Below are positions 36,446 through 47,931 of a DNA stretch of 64,000 nt, in pieces. The position numbers and the translations under genes were made by a program. The notes beneath the pieces were generated by a model. The model searched no databases and was not told the DNA's origin. It worked only from the letters and a program-made list of their open reading frames with translations. The first letter of the stretch is position 1, and every line of letters begins with the position of its first letter. Source of the DNA: Cryptomeria japonica (Eukaryota; Streptophyta; Pinopsida; Cupressales; Cupressaceae); NCBI RefSeq assembly GCF_030272615.1, contig NC_081411.1:833206136-833270135 (forward strand), read 5' to 3'.

Positions 36446-36494
36446 TTTCATCCTGATGATGAATCACGGAGTGTGATTCGAAACGTTGATGGAA
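36446..36494 (+). ncRNA. Hammerhead-ribozyme-like motif, right arm
   Basis: Type-I layout. Stem I is TTTCATC (36446-36452) with GATGGAA (36488-36494), 7 bp including one G-U. Then core CTGATGA (36453-36459). Stem II is GAATCAC (36461-36467) with GTGATTC (36473-36479), perfect 7 bp with loop GGAGT. Then GAA, and a minimal palindromic stem III ACGT (36483-36486), with predicted cleavage after T36487. Short stem III is a known trait of hammerheads in Penelope elements, which may work as dimers. One extra U at 36460 between core and stem II departs from consensus and could weaken activity. Confidence 0.65.
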
Positions 36495-36546
36495 AAATAT
36501 ACACACAATCGAATCCAGAAAAAAATACACTAGACATGCTAATGTA

Positions 36547-36860
36547 GATATCACATATATTACATTATTTGGTAGTAGCTAGAACTATTGTTAAGGTTTT
36601 CCATTTTCGGTTGCAGATTATGGTATTTCTCCAACTGTATCGTGTGTATAAATGTTGATAAAGTTCATCGAATTATTATCATAAGTTGTATGCCTCCTTC
36701 ACTTTGGTATTAAAGGATCTATATTATACATGTTACTATGAAATGGCAATTACAGTGAGGCATGGCGCAAGAGTAGAGAGGATGAAGCGATGAAATCTAT
36801 TTGAAGGTACTTTTGAGCATCTAGGACATCCTAGACTATTGTAGAGAATCTATGAAGGAC
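36547..36860. other. Spacer between Penelope pair and Tat element
   Basis: AT-rich with no gene. 36809-36857 is a third copy of the motif at 25458 and 33337 (gagcatctaggacatcctag ... gagaatctatgaag), here directly abutting the Tat leader fragment. Confidence 0.5.
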
Positions 36861-37553
36861 ATAAAGGAAATATGTCTAGTTTTTTTATCATCGTAGGAGA
36901 GTGAGAGCATACTCGCCTACTACTTCAACATACATGAAAGACAAAGGTTTATTTTAAGCCTTCTAAGAATCTATGTGCAACTACTTTAAGGAAAACACTT
37001 AAATGCAAGTTGCATGCTATTGATTATCCTCCTAGTTAGACTAGATGACCAAGATATGATGTTTACATGAAAAACCCTTAATTTAGCTAAGTGAGGAAAT
37101 GAATGAAATTTGCTCAAAATGAACCCTGTACCCACAAATGTCAGTAGTTTTCAAATTCTTAAGTCTTGGACATTGGGACCTGCAAAATTGTTAAATTTAA
37201 ATTTCACCCAATGAGAGAACAAAAGCGCTAAAACTGCAAAAACGTTATCCTAACAAGTAAAAGCGCAATCCTAGATGGCAAAAGCACTAACTTGAACAAC
37301 AAAAGTGCTAATCTGTATGACAAAGGTGCTAACCTATTTCTTGAATGCATGAATTCATGATTAAAAGTGCTATTCTATTTAAAACAGTTGTTAACCTAAG
37401 CAATAAAAGCGCTAACCTACTTAACAAATGCGCTATCAAATTTCACAGATGTGTGAAGCTAACTAACAAAAGTGTTAAATTGATTCTGCAAGAATAAGAC
37501 AAGATATTAGAAAGGTAAGTGCGAGGCTTGAGCCCCATGGTGAGCGCCAAAAA
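36861..37553 (-). mobile_element. Truncated second Tat leader with PBS
   Basis: Aligns with 58861-59481 of the main element (both begin ataaaggaaa). It contains one 21-nt array (37219-37485) and the PBS-like TGGCGCTCACCATGGGGC (reverse of 37532-37549) five bases from an LTR start. About 90 bases present here (roughly 37440-37525) are missing from the partner. Confidence 0.75.
37219..37485. repeat. 21-nt-period degenerate array in truncated leader
   Basis: Same repeat family, about 12 units (caaaagcgctaaaactg, taaaagcgcaatcctagatgg, caaaagcactaacttgaacaa). Longer interruptions occur near 37345-37370. Confidence 0.85.
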
Positions 37554-38676
37554 TGTTGAGGTTAAAGTTGAACTCCAAAGAAATGTCCTAAAACTTGTTA
37601 GTCCATCATAAAATATAAAAAGGAAAGCTATAAGAAACTTAACTTCAACTAATGAAGTAACATGAAGTAAATGAAATAAACAATATTATACCTTCCATGG
37701 TTTACACCTCATTGTGTCCTAACTCCATTGCTCCAGGTTGCAGATGATTTTCTCTCAGACAAGCACTAGTAGCTTCCAAGATGGCATATGAAGAATGGAC
37801 TGATAGTTAACTGATACTATGATATGCATATGTAAATAATTTAAGCTAGCATGATATTAAGCTATGATAAAAATTTTGTAATTGCTAATTGCTTCAAACT
37901 CAAACTCACAGATGCAAAATAAAGACTCCTAGAATGACTATAAGATTAGCTATTAGTTTTAAAATGGCTTAGGAGGCCCCTTTTTTGTAGATTTTTAGTG
38001 CATGAGTTTAGGTGGCAGAGATCAATGCTCATGATCAAATCTTACAAATTGGATGGCTATGAGCAAGACGTTGAAGGTTGAGAGAAAGGGGGAAGGAGAA
38101 GACAAGTGTGACTCATCTCACCTTGACTGAGTTGAAGACTTGAGAGGATATAGGATAGTTGGAGACGATGTAGGAATGAGAGGACAAGTGGACTCAAGTC
38201 CTCCTAAGATATAGGGATGTTAGAGAGAATATAGAATAAGGTTAGGAAATATGTGTACGTACACAATATTTCATTTATTTTGGAAGTTGGAGATAAGTGG
38301 CTAATAAATGATTTAATTTAATTTAATTTTGTTGAATTAATTTAGCCACATGATGGATGAGTTGGCAAAGGAAAGATGAAGTGGAGATGGAAAGGTGAGT
38401 TAGAAAAGACATTAAATAATTAAGAAATTATTTAATTAATGAGACTATAGAATAGTAGATAGAAGAAAAATTAAATATTAGATATTTAATTAATTGATTA
38501 TAAGAAAAGGATATAGGGAATTAATTAATAAAATGTTTCAATTAAATTAATTAATAGAAGGATATGAAATAAATTAAATAAATAAATATTTTCAAACTAA
38601 CTATTTAATAGAAGAATAACTATTAAATAAATACAAAATATTTATTTAATTGCTCATAGCCATTTTTATGTGTATG
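37554..38676 (-). repeat. Tat 3' LTR (shared with a second partial copy)
   Basis: Begins TGTTGAGG on the plus strand and aligns with 59482-60584 to tttttatgtgtat. Just above it, 38679-38694 reads as a polypurine tract on the minus strand (AAAGAGGGGCAAAATTC), which marks it as the 3' LTR of the main element. Confidence 0.78.
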
Positions 38677-38678
38677 AA

Positions 38679-38694
38679 TTTTGCCCCTCTTTGA
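38679..38694 (-). promoter_or_regulatory. Polypurine tract of the Tat element
   Basis: Minus-strand CAAAGAGGGGCAAAATTC next to the LTR edge; the usual primer for plus-strand DNA synthesis. Confidence 0.65.
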
Positions 38695-39106
38695 AATGAT
38701 GTTGAGACAATATTGTTTCTAAGATTAAATCAAGTCTCGATAATGCGCCCGATGAAGATAAAAATCCTGATTGTGTACCCCCTCGGGAGATTAATTGTGA
38801 AATTATTGAAAAATTTAGATGAGCGATTAATCTCACAATAATTGATTTGGAAAAAAGATCCCTCAATTAAATTCATTTTTTAAAAATAAATAAAATTGCC
38901 CCTCAAAAAATATTTGCCCTAGACAAATTATATATGGAAATAGGGGTTTTTGGGTGCTCTAAGCACAATCCTGTGGTCCGTTTCAGCCCAAAATGCCCAG
39001 AAAAGAATGCTACCCCCAGATCCAATAGAAAACCTCTAGAAATCTAAAACCCTCAAAGCTCCAAAAAATTCTTCAAATAACAAGAACAGGCAGCAGCAAA
39101 TCTGAA

Positions 39107-39421
39107 GCTCTGATACCATATAGGTGTTGAGGAAAAATCAACACTATAGCTCCCAAGGATTACCTGCATGCAAACCTATCATAGAACAAGAGAAGCAAAA
39201 CAAACCTATGGAGGCCAAAATTCAATGATCTAGAAAAGAGGAGTCATATTGATTGTGCAAGAATAATGCAATACAGTTATAAATTACAAAGAGAGAATCC
39301 TTATAAAAGGATACTAGAAAGCCTAAAGAATTATAAGATGCCTAAGTTTAGCTTAAGCATAGAGTATAATAGACTAATGATTAAATAAATAATTATTAGC
39401 CACAACATGATAACTCTAACA
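39107..39421 (-). mobile_element. Short LTR (297 bp) with PBS and polypurine tract
   Basis: PBS complement gctctgatacca at 39107-39118, six extra bases, LTR 39125-39421 (TGTTGAGG ... CTCTAACA), then ccccccttaag (39422-39433), a polypurine tract on the minus strand. Internal-type sequence therefore flanks it on both sides. 39420-39700 resembles the remnants at 24340 and 32180. Copia-type by PPT style; no protein frame survives. Confidence 0.65.
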
Positions 39422-39759
39422 CCCCCCCTTAAGATGAACTTATGGAGTAGCTAAAAACAACTAAGGACTAAAAAAAGCATATAAACAAAATGCATGAAAG
39501 TAACAATGGGTCCTAGCAACTAGGCCTGATGAGGTTTCCAAGTACAAAAGATCTCTCACAACTGGAGAAAAGGAGAAAACATCATGGGAAAAACTCCTCT
39601 CCTAAAGAGAGAAAAACAAGTGAAGAATTGAAGAAGCCTACAAACAAGAGAATGTCCCAGTAAAAAGGAAGAAAGGATGAACATGAAGAACACCAATGAA
39701 GCATGAAGATGCAAACACTGTTGAAGAATAACTGTTTGGATTACGCACAATATATGCTT

Positions 39760-40740
39760 GCACTCCCTTTTCCATGCATCACTGATCTAACAGACCCTCC
39801 TCCTAGCTCAGGAGATGATGAGGATGATTTAGATGATCTTGTTGTTAGGTGATGAAGATGAAAGTGAGAGCTTGGAGATTCTCGAGAGGTCGAAGGAGAT
39901 GGAGGCGGGAGACGTGGACAGAGGGGAGGCCAATTGAGAGTCTGAGGAGGACCTTTTGGACTAGTTGGTAGGATTGGGAGGGTAGGAGGAGTAATTCCTC
40001 CAGTAGGAAGGGATGCATGATGGATTGGTTGGGATACGGACAGAGGAGGGATGAGAGCAACGAGAGGATTACCCTCTCCCAGACTAGGCACGAGCAGAGG
40101 ATTTGATGGGGGCCAAAGGAGAGGCATTGATTTTGGTCAGATTCATCTAGATCCTAGGGTGATTGCAACTTAGGGTGGTTGGGATGAGGGAAACAAGGAC
40201 TCAGTGGATCATGTTCCTCTCATTTGGTGACAAATCTTGAGAGCTACCCGGGTGGAGACTCCAATAGGTGGAGAGGTAGGTGGGGATGAGGGGATACATG
40301 ATATATCTCAACAAGATGTGCCACAATAGGAGAGCTTAGATTATCTTAGATTATAGATAGAGTAGTCGAGGGCACAAGTTCAGACACTCATGACTGAGAG
40401 AGACAGATCTACATGAGGAGACAACAGGATACTCAGGATTTTCTTGATCATATTCAATAAGTTGGATCTGGCACTCTCTCAGCTGATACTGTCAGAGCAC
40501 TATATCAGACTGGGAAGGAGACATCATACTAGCATCGATAATATGAGGATTTAGTCTCAGAGAGCCAGAGAGTAGGGAGTTATCAAACTACTCCTATTTT
40601 TGACAGGATGGATAATAGCAACGGTGGGGTTATGGGACCTCCTCAGAGGAGTAGAGATTGAGGTGAACAACCATCTGGGGGATCATCTCACCACAGCCAC
40701 AGAGATAGATAGAGTCAGGTGGTAGCAGCACAAGACAAAC
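39760..40740 (+). pseudogene. Decayed antisense open frame in Tat 3' region
   Basis: Plus-strand reading from about 40125 to 40740 gives coherent protein-like sequence (IDFGQIHLDPRVIAT, GGWDEGNKDSVDHVPLIW, AQVQTLMTERDRST) interrupted by several TAG/TGA codons, most one transition from CAG, TGG or CGA. It runs opposite to the element's own genes and sits between pol and the 3' LTR, where extra ORFs, some antisense, are known in Tat elements. I cannot name the family; a link to plant mobile-domain proteins is only a guess. The proline/serine-rich minus-strand frame at 39741-40127 is its shadow. Confidence 0.4.
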
Positions 40741-42910
40741 TTGATTTGTAGACTTGATTTATATCGATGGGGCACTGTATTTTATTATTGATTTGATATC
40801 ATTGTATACTTGGACTTTTTATTGTTTTATGATGATATGAATACATGGACTCTATATGATGCTGATGATTCATGATTTATTATGTATGTTACTCTATATG
40901 ATGATGATTTATATGCATTGACTACATAGATTATATATATACAATGATTAGATGGATAATGTTATGATGATCTTTTCTTTCCTTTATTTTCATGATGATG
41001 ATGTTCTATATGATGCAATGATGATGAAATGGAAATGCATTTGATTTTTGAATTTGATGATCATGGATGCAAATGAAAATGATTCTATATGAAAATGCTT
41101 CTAATGATAACATACACAAATGAATGTTGTTTTCCATTCTCTTGATGTGTATGCATATGATGAAATGATTTTGTGAAACGTATGCAATTTAAAAATTTGA
41201 TGATTGTGAGTGCAAATGATGATTATATGCTTGATTAAACTGACGCGATGAATGCCTATATAATAATGCATATGTTATATCAATGAGATGATAGTGTAAC
41301 ACTTATAGATGTGATGTTATGATTGCAATGAAATGCTTATAATGGTATGATAAATTATTCTAAGTGTAATTATGCAATTAAATGACCTTAATGGATAAAA
41401 TGAACTACAATGATAATGATCCTAATGCAAATAAAAATGATATATAATACACATGATTAATGAAATGCACTTAAGGCAAACTAAGGAAATATAAATGATT
41501 ATAATTGAATGCAAACTAATGAAATGAATGATAAGGATTAATCTGCAAACCTAATGATTCTAAAGATAAATGAACCTAAAATGATCAAATGTAAATTGTT
41601 TTTGTTTATCCAAGTATACACAATCTTTATTTATGACCGTTGATCTTTGAATGGAGTGAAGTGCTTATAATGTAATTGACAGTGAATGCTTATAATGCAG
41701 ATGAATAATGAACTAATCTAAAATGATCTGACTAAAATGATACTTCCATTCTCATATGCTATCTTATAACAGTGCTTGATTTCATCATTGATCTTTTAAA
41801 ATGTTGAAAGAAAATACAAGAAACTTGACATAATGATTCAAGATGCCCTGAGTATTTCTTACATGGATTTTAAAATAGCAAGTTTATACAAGCAACTTGA
41901 TATGAGGAATCAAGCTGACCTGGGTATTTCTTGCATGACTCAGAACTTCCTCCTTGATCTTTTACTGATCATATCCTTAGAAAAGTACATACCTTAATAA
42001 GAGATAAACCACAGACAACAAACAAAGAAAATAATCATTCCCCATCATAGCTACTCTAGTCATGAACAACCTTGAGTCGCATAGAGTACATGATTAGCAA
42101 AAAATCAAGACATGAACATTGAATTTTGTATGTCATACACATGTTCTCATGGCCATTAACTGATATAATCAACTTGATGAATAATAATTGATAATCCTTC
42201 ATTATTTGTTGGTTGATTTTTTGTATTTTGAGTTTCATGATTCAGTTTGTTACAAATGCCTTGATCTTCCTTGCTTTGTTGCTCATTATCTGTTTCAAAA
42301 CCTTAGGTGTTTTGGTTTTTCTATGTTTTCCGAATGTTTTGGATTTTCAAAGATTTAAAAGATCACCTTAGCAAAAGGATTTAGGATTTTGCCCCCAGTG
42401 GAAACAAACTTTATTACGGATGTATGAAAAATGATTAAAATCTAAAATTACAGGAGGATATAATGCATATATGATTGATAAAATCCAAGATAGTGAATAC
42501 ACTAAGTATGTCAAGGATTGATAACTGTTGGTAAGCTACATATTTCCTGCTAATGGTTCAGAGCAATGAATGCGAAAGATGAAATGGATAGACTAGGATA
42601 GATGGAAGTGATAGATGCAAATAGGATGGAGTGGATAGGTGCGCTAAGTGATCTCATAGATGGAAGAACTCACTTTTAGATAACATCTGTTTACCAGGTT
42701 TTCACTATCTAAATTTATTGCATTTTTTTCATATTTGATTTTTTTTTCTTTTGTTTTCGTTGTTTTATGCTTTTTAGGGATTTTTTGCTTTTTTGATTTT
42801 TATTGATTTCTTCAGGACTTTATATGCTTATTTTTTTACTGATTTTTCCAAGACTTTATATCTCAAACATAAAACTTCTTGAGATGGATAGAATTGATGG
42901 GCTCATTAAA
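40741..42910 (-). other. AT-rich 3' untranslated region of the Tat element
   Basis: 40790-41740 is a low-complexity tract dominated by atgat, aaatgat and tgcttataatg words without strict period. 42370-42410 carries tttgcccccagtgg, and 42715-42860 is very T-rich on the plus strand. No gene; this matches the long non-coding 3' region of Tat/Ogre elements. Confidence 0.6.
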
Positions 42911-43930
42911 CTAATCACCTTTAGGTGTAGATAACTTGTATGTTCCTGAGCCATATGCTGCTACTATAACAAAAGGACCTAACCAGTTTGGTTCAAATTT
43001 TCCCTTCTTTTCCCGGTCTTGTTGATTCCTTGCATTCTCCCTTAGAACTAGATCTTCAATCTGAAAAATGTGTGGCTTAACTCTGTGATTGTAACTTCTC
43101 ACCATTCTCTATTTATATGCCGTCAAATGACCTGTAGAATTTTGGCGACGTTCCTGAATCAGCTCAAGTTCTTGAAGTCTAGAGACTCACTGTTCTTCTT
43201 CTAGTATAAGACCTTTCAAGGACACTCGTAGAGAAGTTATCTCTACTTCTACTGATAATATTGATTCTGATCCATAGACTAAGAATTATAGGGTTGCCCC
43301 TGTTGGTGTGCAAATGCTGGTTCAATATGCCCAAAGATCAGGACTTAATTGAATATGCCAGTCTTTACCAGCTTCATTGACTATTTTCTTCAGGATTTTC
43401 AAGATTATTTTATTTGATGCCTCAACTTAACCATTTTCCTATGGATAATATGGTGTAGAAAACCTATGCTAAATATGAAAGCGTTCACATAATTCCTTCA
43501 CATCTTGATTCTTAAATGGCCTTCCATTATCAATGAGAATGGTCATAGGGACTCCATAGCGACAAATTATATAATTTAGGATGAATGATGATATTTACTT
43601 TCCTATCACTTTCGTCAAAGGCACTGCTTCAATCCATGTAGTGAAATACTCTATAGCAGTCAGAATGAACTTATGTCCATTAGAGGATGAAGGATTTATC
43701 GTACCTACCAAATCAAGACTCCACTAGGAGAATGGCCATGAACCTGCCATAGGAAGCAATTCTTGTGTTGGTGCATGGATGAGATTCCCATGGATATGGC
43801 ATTGCTTGCATCTCTTAGCATATGTAAGTGAATCTCTCTCCATGGTAGGTCAATAGTAATCCAAGTGAATAAGTTTCTTGGTTAGTCTTAAACCACTTGA
43901 GTGCATGCCACAAATACCTGCTCGGACTTC
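42911..43930 (-). pseudogene. Tat integrase, broken
   Basis: Minus-strand reading from about 43900 shows zinc-binding residues (YAKRCKQCHIHGNLIHAP), then the core (WSLDLVGTINP with the first acidic residue; ILTAIEYFTTWIEAVPL). Stops and frameshifts break the core. 43105-42911 is the C-terminal segment (KPHIFQIEDLVLREN, GKFEPNWLGPFVI, the GPF module). There is no chromodomain, in line with non-chromovirus gypsy elements. Confidence 0.85.
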
Positions 43931-44269
43931 ATTAAGAACTCACTTAGATTCTTATTGTTCAATAAACCTCAATAGAGTGCTATCTAGACCTCATCTATGT
44001 AAGGTATCAACAATGACAGTATAGCGGGATGACTGGCGGATAAAATTTCTTTTCCGATTACGGCATAGGTCAAGAGGAAGGATATTCTTCTTTAGGTATC
44101 GATAAGTTTGGCTATCTAAGGATTGATCAGTTCAGGATATATAGAAAATCATGTGGGTATTTTGTGATTCAATGGTAGGATTCAAGATATCTTCCACCAG
44201 GAATTCATAACATTATTGATTTTCTTGATTCTGCAAAAGAGATGCTATTGTAGCCATTGCATCTACCGC

Positions 44270-44740
44270 TTTGTTTTCATTTCTTAGGATCTGAGTGAAT
44301 GATATTTCTTCAAAGTTCTCTTTAAAATATTCAACCAGCTATTTGTAAGGCATGAGATTGTCATCCATAGTTTGATAACCATCATTTATTTGGTTGATTA
44401 TAACCTATGAATCACCATAAACATGCAATTCCTTAATGTTCCATTCAATAGCCATTTTGAGCCCAATAACCAATGTTTCATTTTTGCAGTATTGTTTATG
44501 CATGGAAACCATAGTCTATATGATTTTAGAATTGTGTGTCCCTAAGGTGTAATGAACAAAATTCTAGCACATGATCCATATTATGTATAGGAGCCATCAA
44601 AGTACAACTCCCAAAATTCTGTGCTAACTATCAGAATGTCTGCATTAGGAAATTCAATGTGCAACTGTGTGTTGTCTTGTAAGGGTGCTTCAACCAATTG
44701 ATCAGCAATGGCCTATCCTTTGATAGCTTTTCAATCAACA
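44270..44740 (-). pseudogene. Archaeal-type second RNase H of the Tat element
   Basis: Downstream of the RT-linked RNase H, minus-strand sequence includes WELYFDGSYT near 44615-44580 (catalytic aspartate) and ELHVYGDSQVIINQINDGYQ near 44435-44375 (second aspartate in GDSQ). A second RNase H of this kind between RNase H and integrase is diagnostic of the Tat clade. Stops interrupt it. Confidence 0.75.
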
Positions 44741-44742
44741 TA

Positions 44743-46004
44743 TTAAATGTAAAACTCACTTAGTACCATAACCCATTTTGCCAGTCTACCTGTCAAAGTT
44801 GACTTGATCAGGAAATACTTTAGTGGATCTATTTTTGCTATCAATTTTACAAAACGAGTCAACATATAATGTCGCAATTTTTGAGTTACAAATACAACTT
44901 CTAGGAATGTCTTCTCAAATGATGTATAGTTCAATTCATAGCCTACAAGTGTTCTACTAATGTAATACACTTCTCTTTCTTTCCCTTCTTCATCATGTTG
45001 TGCTAAGAGAGCTCCCAGCGATACATTTGTTGCTAAGATGTAAAGAAACAATGGTTTCCCTTTGATTGGTGATACAAGTATTGGAGGATTCATCAAATAT
45101 TCTATGACTTGCAAAAACTCTTCCTCACACTTCTGATCCCATTTGAATGAAACATTCTTGGGTAAAATATGAGCGAATGGATGACATCTATCTGCTAATT
45201 GAGAGACAAATCTTCTGATTGATTGCAATCTCCCTTGTAGAGAATGCAATTGACTTATGTTCCTAGGTGACTCCATTTCCATGATAGCTTTGACCTTTTC
45301 TAGATCTACTTCAATTCCACAAGCTGACATAATGTACCCAAGAAGTTTTCCAAAGGTTACTCCAAATGCATATTTCTTTGGATTCAATCTTAACTAATAT
45401 TGTTCAATCCTGTCAAAGATCTCACCCAAGATGTTCAAATGTTCTTTTTTTGTATGAGATTTTGCAAGTATGTCATCTACATAATATTCCATAAATATAT
45501 GCATCATGTCATGGAAAATTGTGGTCATGGCCCCTTGATAAGTTTGCTCTTGCATTTTTAAGCCCAAATGGCATAACATTCTAGCAGTAAGTACCCCATG
45601 CACAGGTGAATGTTGTCTTTTCTTGATCTTCAAGGGCAATTCTTATTTGATTGTACCCCACAAATCCATCCATTAATTAAAACATCTCATGTCCTGTTGA
45701 TAAGTCTACAATTATATCAAATGTTGGGCAATGGGAAATCATCTTTTGGACATGCTTTGTTCAAATATCTGAAATCGGTGCAGACCCTTATGCTTTTATC
45801 TGGCTTTGACACTAGTACAATTCTTGAAACCCATTCTAGATAGGGAATCAATCTTATGAAACCCACATCCAATAGTTTCTTTAGCTCTACTTTTACAAGG
45901 AGAGAGATGTGTGGATGCATCTTCCTTATCTTTTGTTTAACTGGTTTTTCTTTTGTATCCACATTGAGATAATGCATGATAAGATCTGGATCAAGTCCTG
46001 GCAT
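44743..46004 (-). pseudogene. Tat reverse transcriptase and RNase H, broken
   Basis: 46004-45717 holds RT fingers (DMPGLDPDLIMHYL just upstream, VRVELKKLLDVGFIR-like segment, IRVCTDFRYLNKACPKDDFP). 45639-45394 holds the catalytic box YYVDDILAKS (about 45486-45457). 45387-44743 holds the thumb and RNase H (MNPKKYAFGV, LQGRLQSIRRFVSQL, LYILATNVSLGALL, YISRTLVGYELNY). The usual RNase H aspartate position appears altered (ATN). Frame breaks lie at about 45700 and 45390. Confidence 0.9.
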
Positions 46005-47926
46005 GTCTGCATAGGACCAAGAAAAAATTACCTGTCTTTATTTGAACAATTCTATGTAGTCTTTCTTTTCTTTATCTGATAATGATGCAATAGGATGAAG
46101 GACTTTGGGGTCCTTTGATGTACCAATGTTTATTGCTTCTATTGGCTCTTTTAAAATAGCATATCTCTCCTAAAAATATGCAGAGAGGGCGTCAAACTTT
46201 CCATCTTCTAGCACCTCAAGGAGGTTTTCACTGTCAGATACGTCCTTTATTTTTCCTCTTGATTGATCTAGTTTTGCCATAAAATGGTTTTCAGCACTAA
46301 GTCTTTTTCCTTCTTTTATTTCAATTTTGCAATTGGAAAGTTTGGCACTCTCCTGATTGCAAGAAGCATTACTCAATTCTGCAGTGGAAGATATCTTAGG
46401 TTTTATTGGTTCCATAACATTAAGATATACAGCTAAGTCATGATCATTAGAAAATACATCCAATTTAGCATCTTCTAGGTTATCCCAATCAATTAGCTTT
46501 GTATAAAGCAGGGGTAAGTCATAGCCATCATCATTTTTAGGTGTTTCAAGGTTCATGACATAATAGTCATAGTTTGCCATAGAATAGGTAATGTCATAGA
46601 TAGAAATCTCTTGAAGATAGTCTATCCCAAGTGCTCTCCAATCAGCTCTAACGAAATCATGATTGGTATTTTGTGATTCTCAATCAAGTGACTCATCATC
46701 TGACATTTGTCCCTCAAACAAATGGATTATATCAACACATACATGTTTGATACTGTAGGTTCCCTATTGATCAATTTCAATATATATATATATTTGTATC
46801 TTGAAGTTGACATACTTGTCCACATGACATAGAGGATTCTTTTGCTATCTTCTGTCTTCTCTCGAACTCATCTTCTTTTGGACTCATAATCAATTGTGCT
46901 TGACTATCTATTAATTCTTCTATGGTTCATCCATAGCTTAATATTATTGGCTCAACATTTGATGTAGGTTTGATATTTTGTTGATCTTCTGATGATTGAT
47001 CAATAACTATTTGTGTTTCCTATGGTATCACTTCTTGATCTTTCTCATCTTATTTCCTTTGTTGTCTTGCATATGCCTCTTTCTTCTAAATTCTGATTTC
47101 TTCTTGTCTTCTTTCCAAGCTCTATTCTTTGTTTTGTGAAAGATGAGTTCATTTGTAATAGCTATTTATTCTTTATCCTCTTCTTCACCTGATACATCAG
47201 ATGATAGATCTGGACCCCATTCATATTCATTTGAATCTGTTTCTGAATCATTGTCTAGAATCACACCACTATATCTAACAAGAATGTTATATGGTGAGAA
47301 GAGTTCTCTGATTTTGGCCATCTGTTCTTTCACTATTTCTGGAATATCTTGATCAGGTTTTGTGCTTGCTTGTATTCCTTTAACTTGTTTGCAAGATCCT
47401 TCTTCTCTTTTGATAGCAAGTTCTTCCTATTATTTCTCATATTCTTCTTGTTTCTGTTTGTTAGCTATTGTCTCTATTGCTTGATGTAACCTTTCTTGCC
47501 ATGGTTCTTCTTTAGATATTTCTTTCTTTCACCACTTTGGATGTTGATAATCATGTTGCCTATGCTTTTATTTGGGATACCCAAGTCCTGATTTTTCTTC
47601 TTTAGATTGTGTGTGAGGACAAATAGGTTCTGAAATACCTTCTTGTTGCTTGCCAATTGGTCCTTTTCCTTCATATCCTAACTTTTGCATGACCTTATAA
47701 CCATTGCCATATTATTCTATGGGAATATTAACTTCTGCAACTATTGCTATAGTTTCATTTTCATCTTTGTACAACCAACTAAGAATGTCTTTGTCTTCAG
47801 TTTCTTCTGCAAGCATTCCAGCTCTAACAAATGCCCCATCAAACATTCCAATTGATTTCTCTGGGATCCATGTTTTAACATTTGTAGGCTTTCCATATGA
47901 TTTAGGTGAAAGTGGCAAGTTATGCA
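46005..47926 (-). pseudogene. Tat protease-RT linker region
   Basis: Long, charged linker with pieces at 47927-47712 and 46580-46170 (NYDYYVMNLETPKNDDGYDLP, EVLEDGKFDALSAYF). The first piece continues the protease polypeptide across the nested Copia. No enzymatic motif. A short (at)n run is at about 46785-46800. Confidence 0.65.
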
Positions 47927-47931
47927 AAGAA

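Larger units (their letters stand above)
33771..36534. mobile_element. Inverted head-to-head pair of Penelope-like elements
   Basis: Arms 33803-35168 (minus) and 35169-36534 (plus), 1366 bp each, pair with no net gap; by eye I count about 13 mismatches (about 99% identity). The centre is at 35168/35169 with an imperfect 8-base spacer. A 12-bp direct repeat catgctaatgta flanks the insertion (33759-33770, 36535-36546), with 32 extra bases between the left repeat and the left arm. Each arm encodes the end of a Penelope reverse transcriptase plus a GIY-YIG endonuclease and ends in a hammerhead-like motif. Both copies are 5'-truncated at the same point. Confidence 0.9.

Noticed and set aside
33771-36534. 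Assembly fold-back artefact as explanation of the palindrome
   Set aside because: About 13 arm-specific differences and a 12-bp target duplication argue for a real insertion, although only spanning reads can settle it.
39741-40127. Proline/serine-rich 128-codon minus-strand frame
   Set aside because: Antisense of the decayed plus-strand frame; low-complexity composition.
40790-41740. Possible minisatellite of atgat words
   Set aside because: No fixed period on inspection; low-complexity AT-rich 3' region only.
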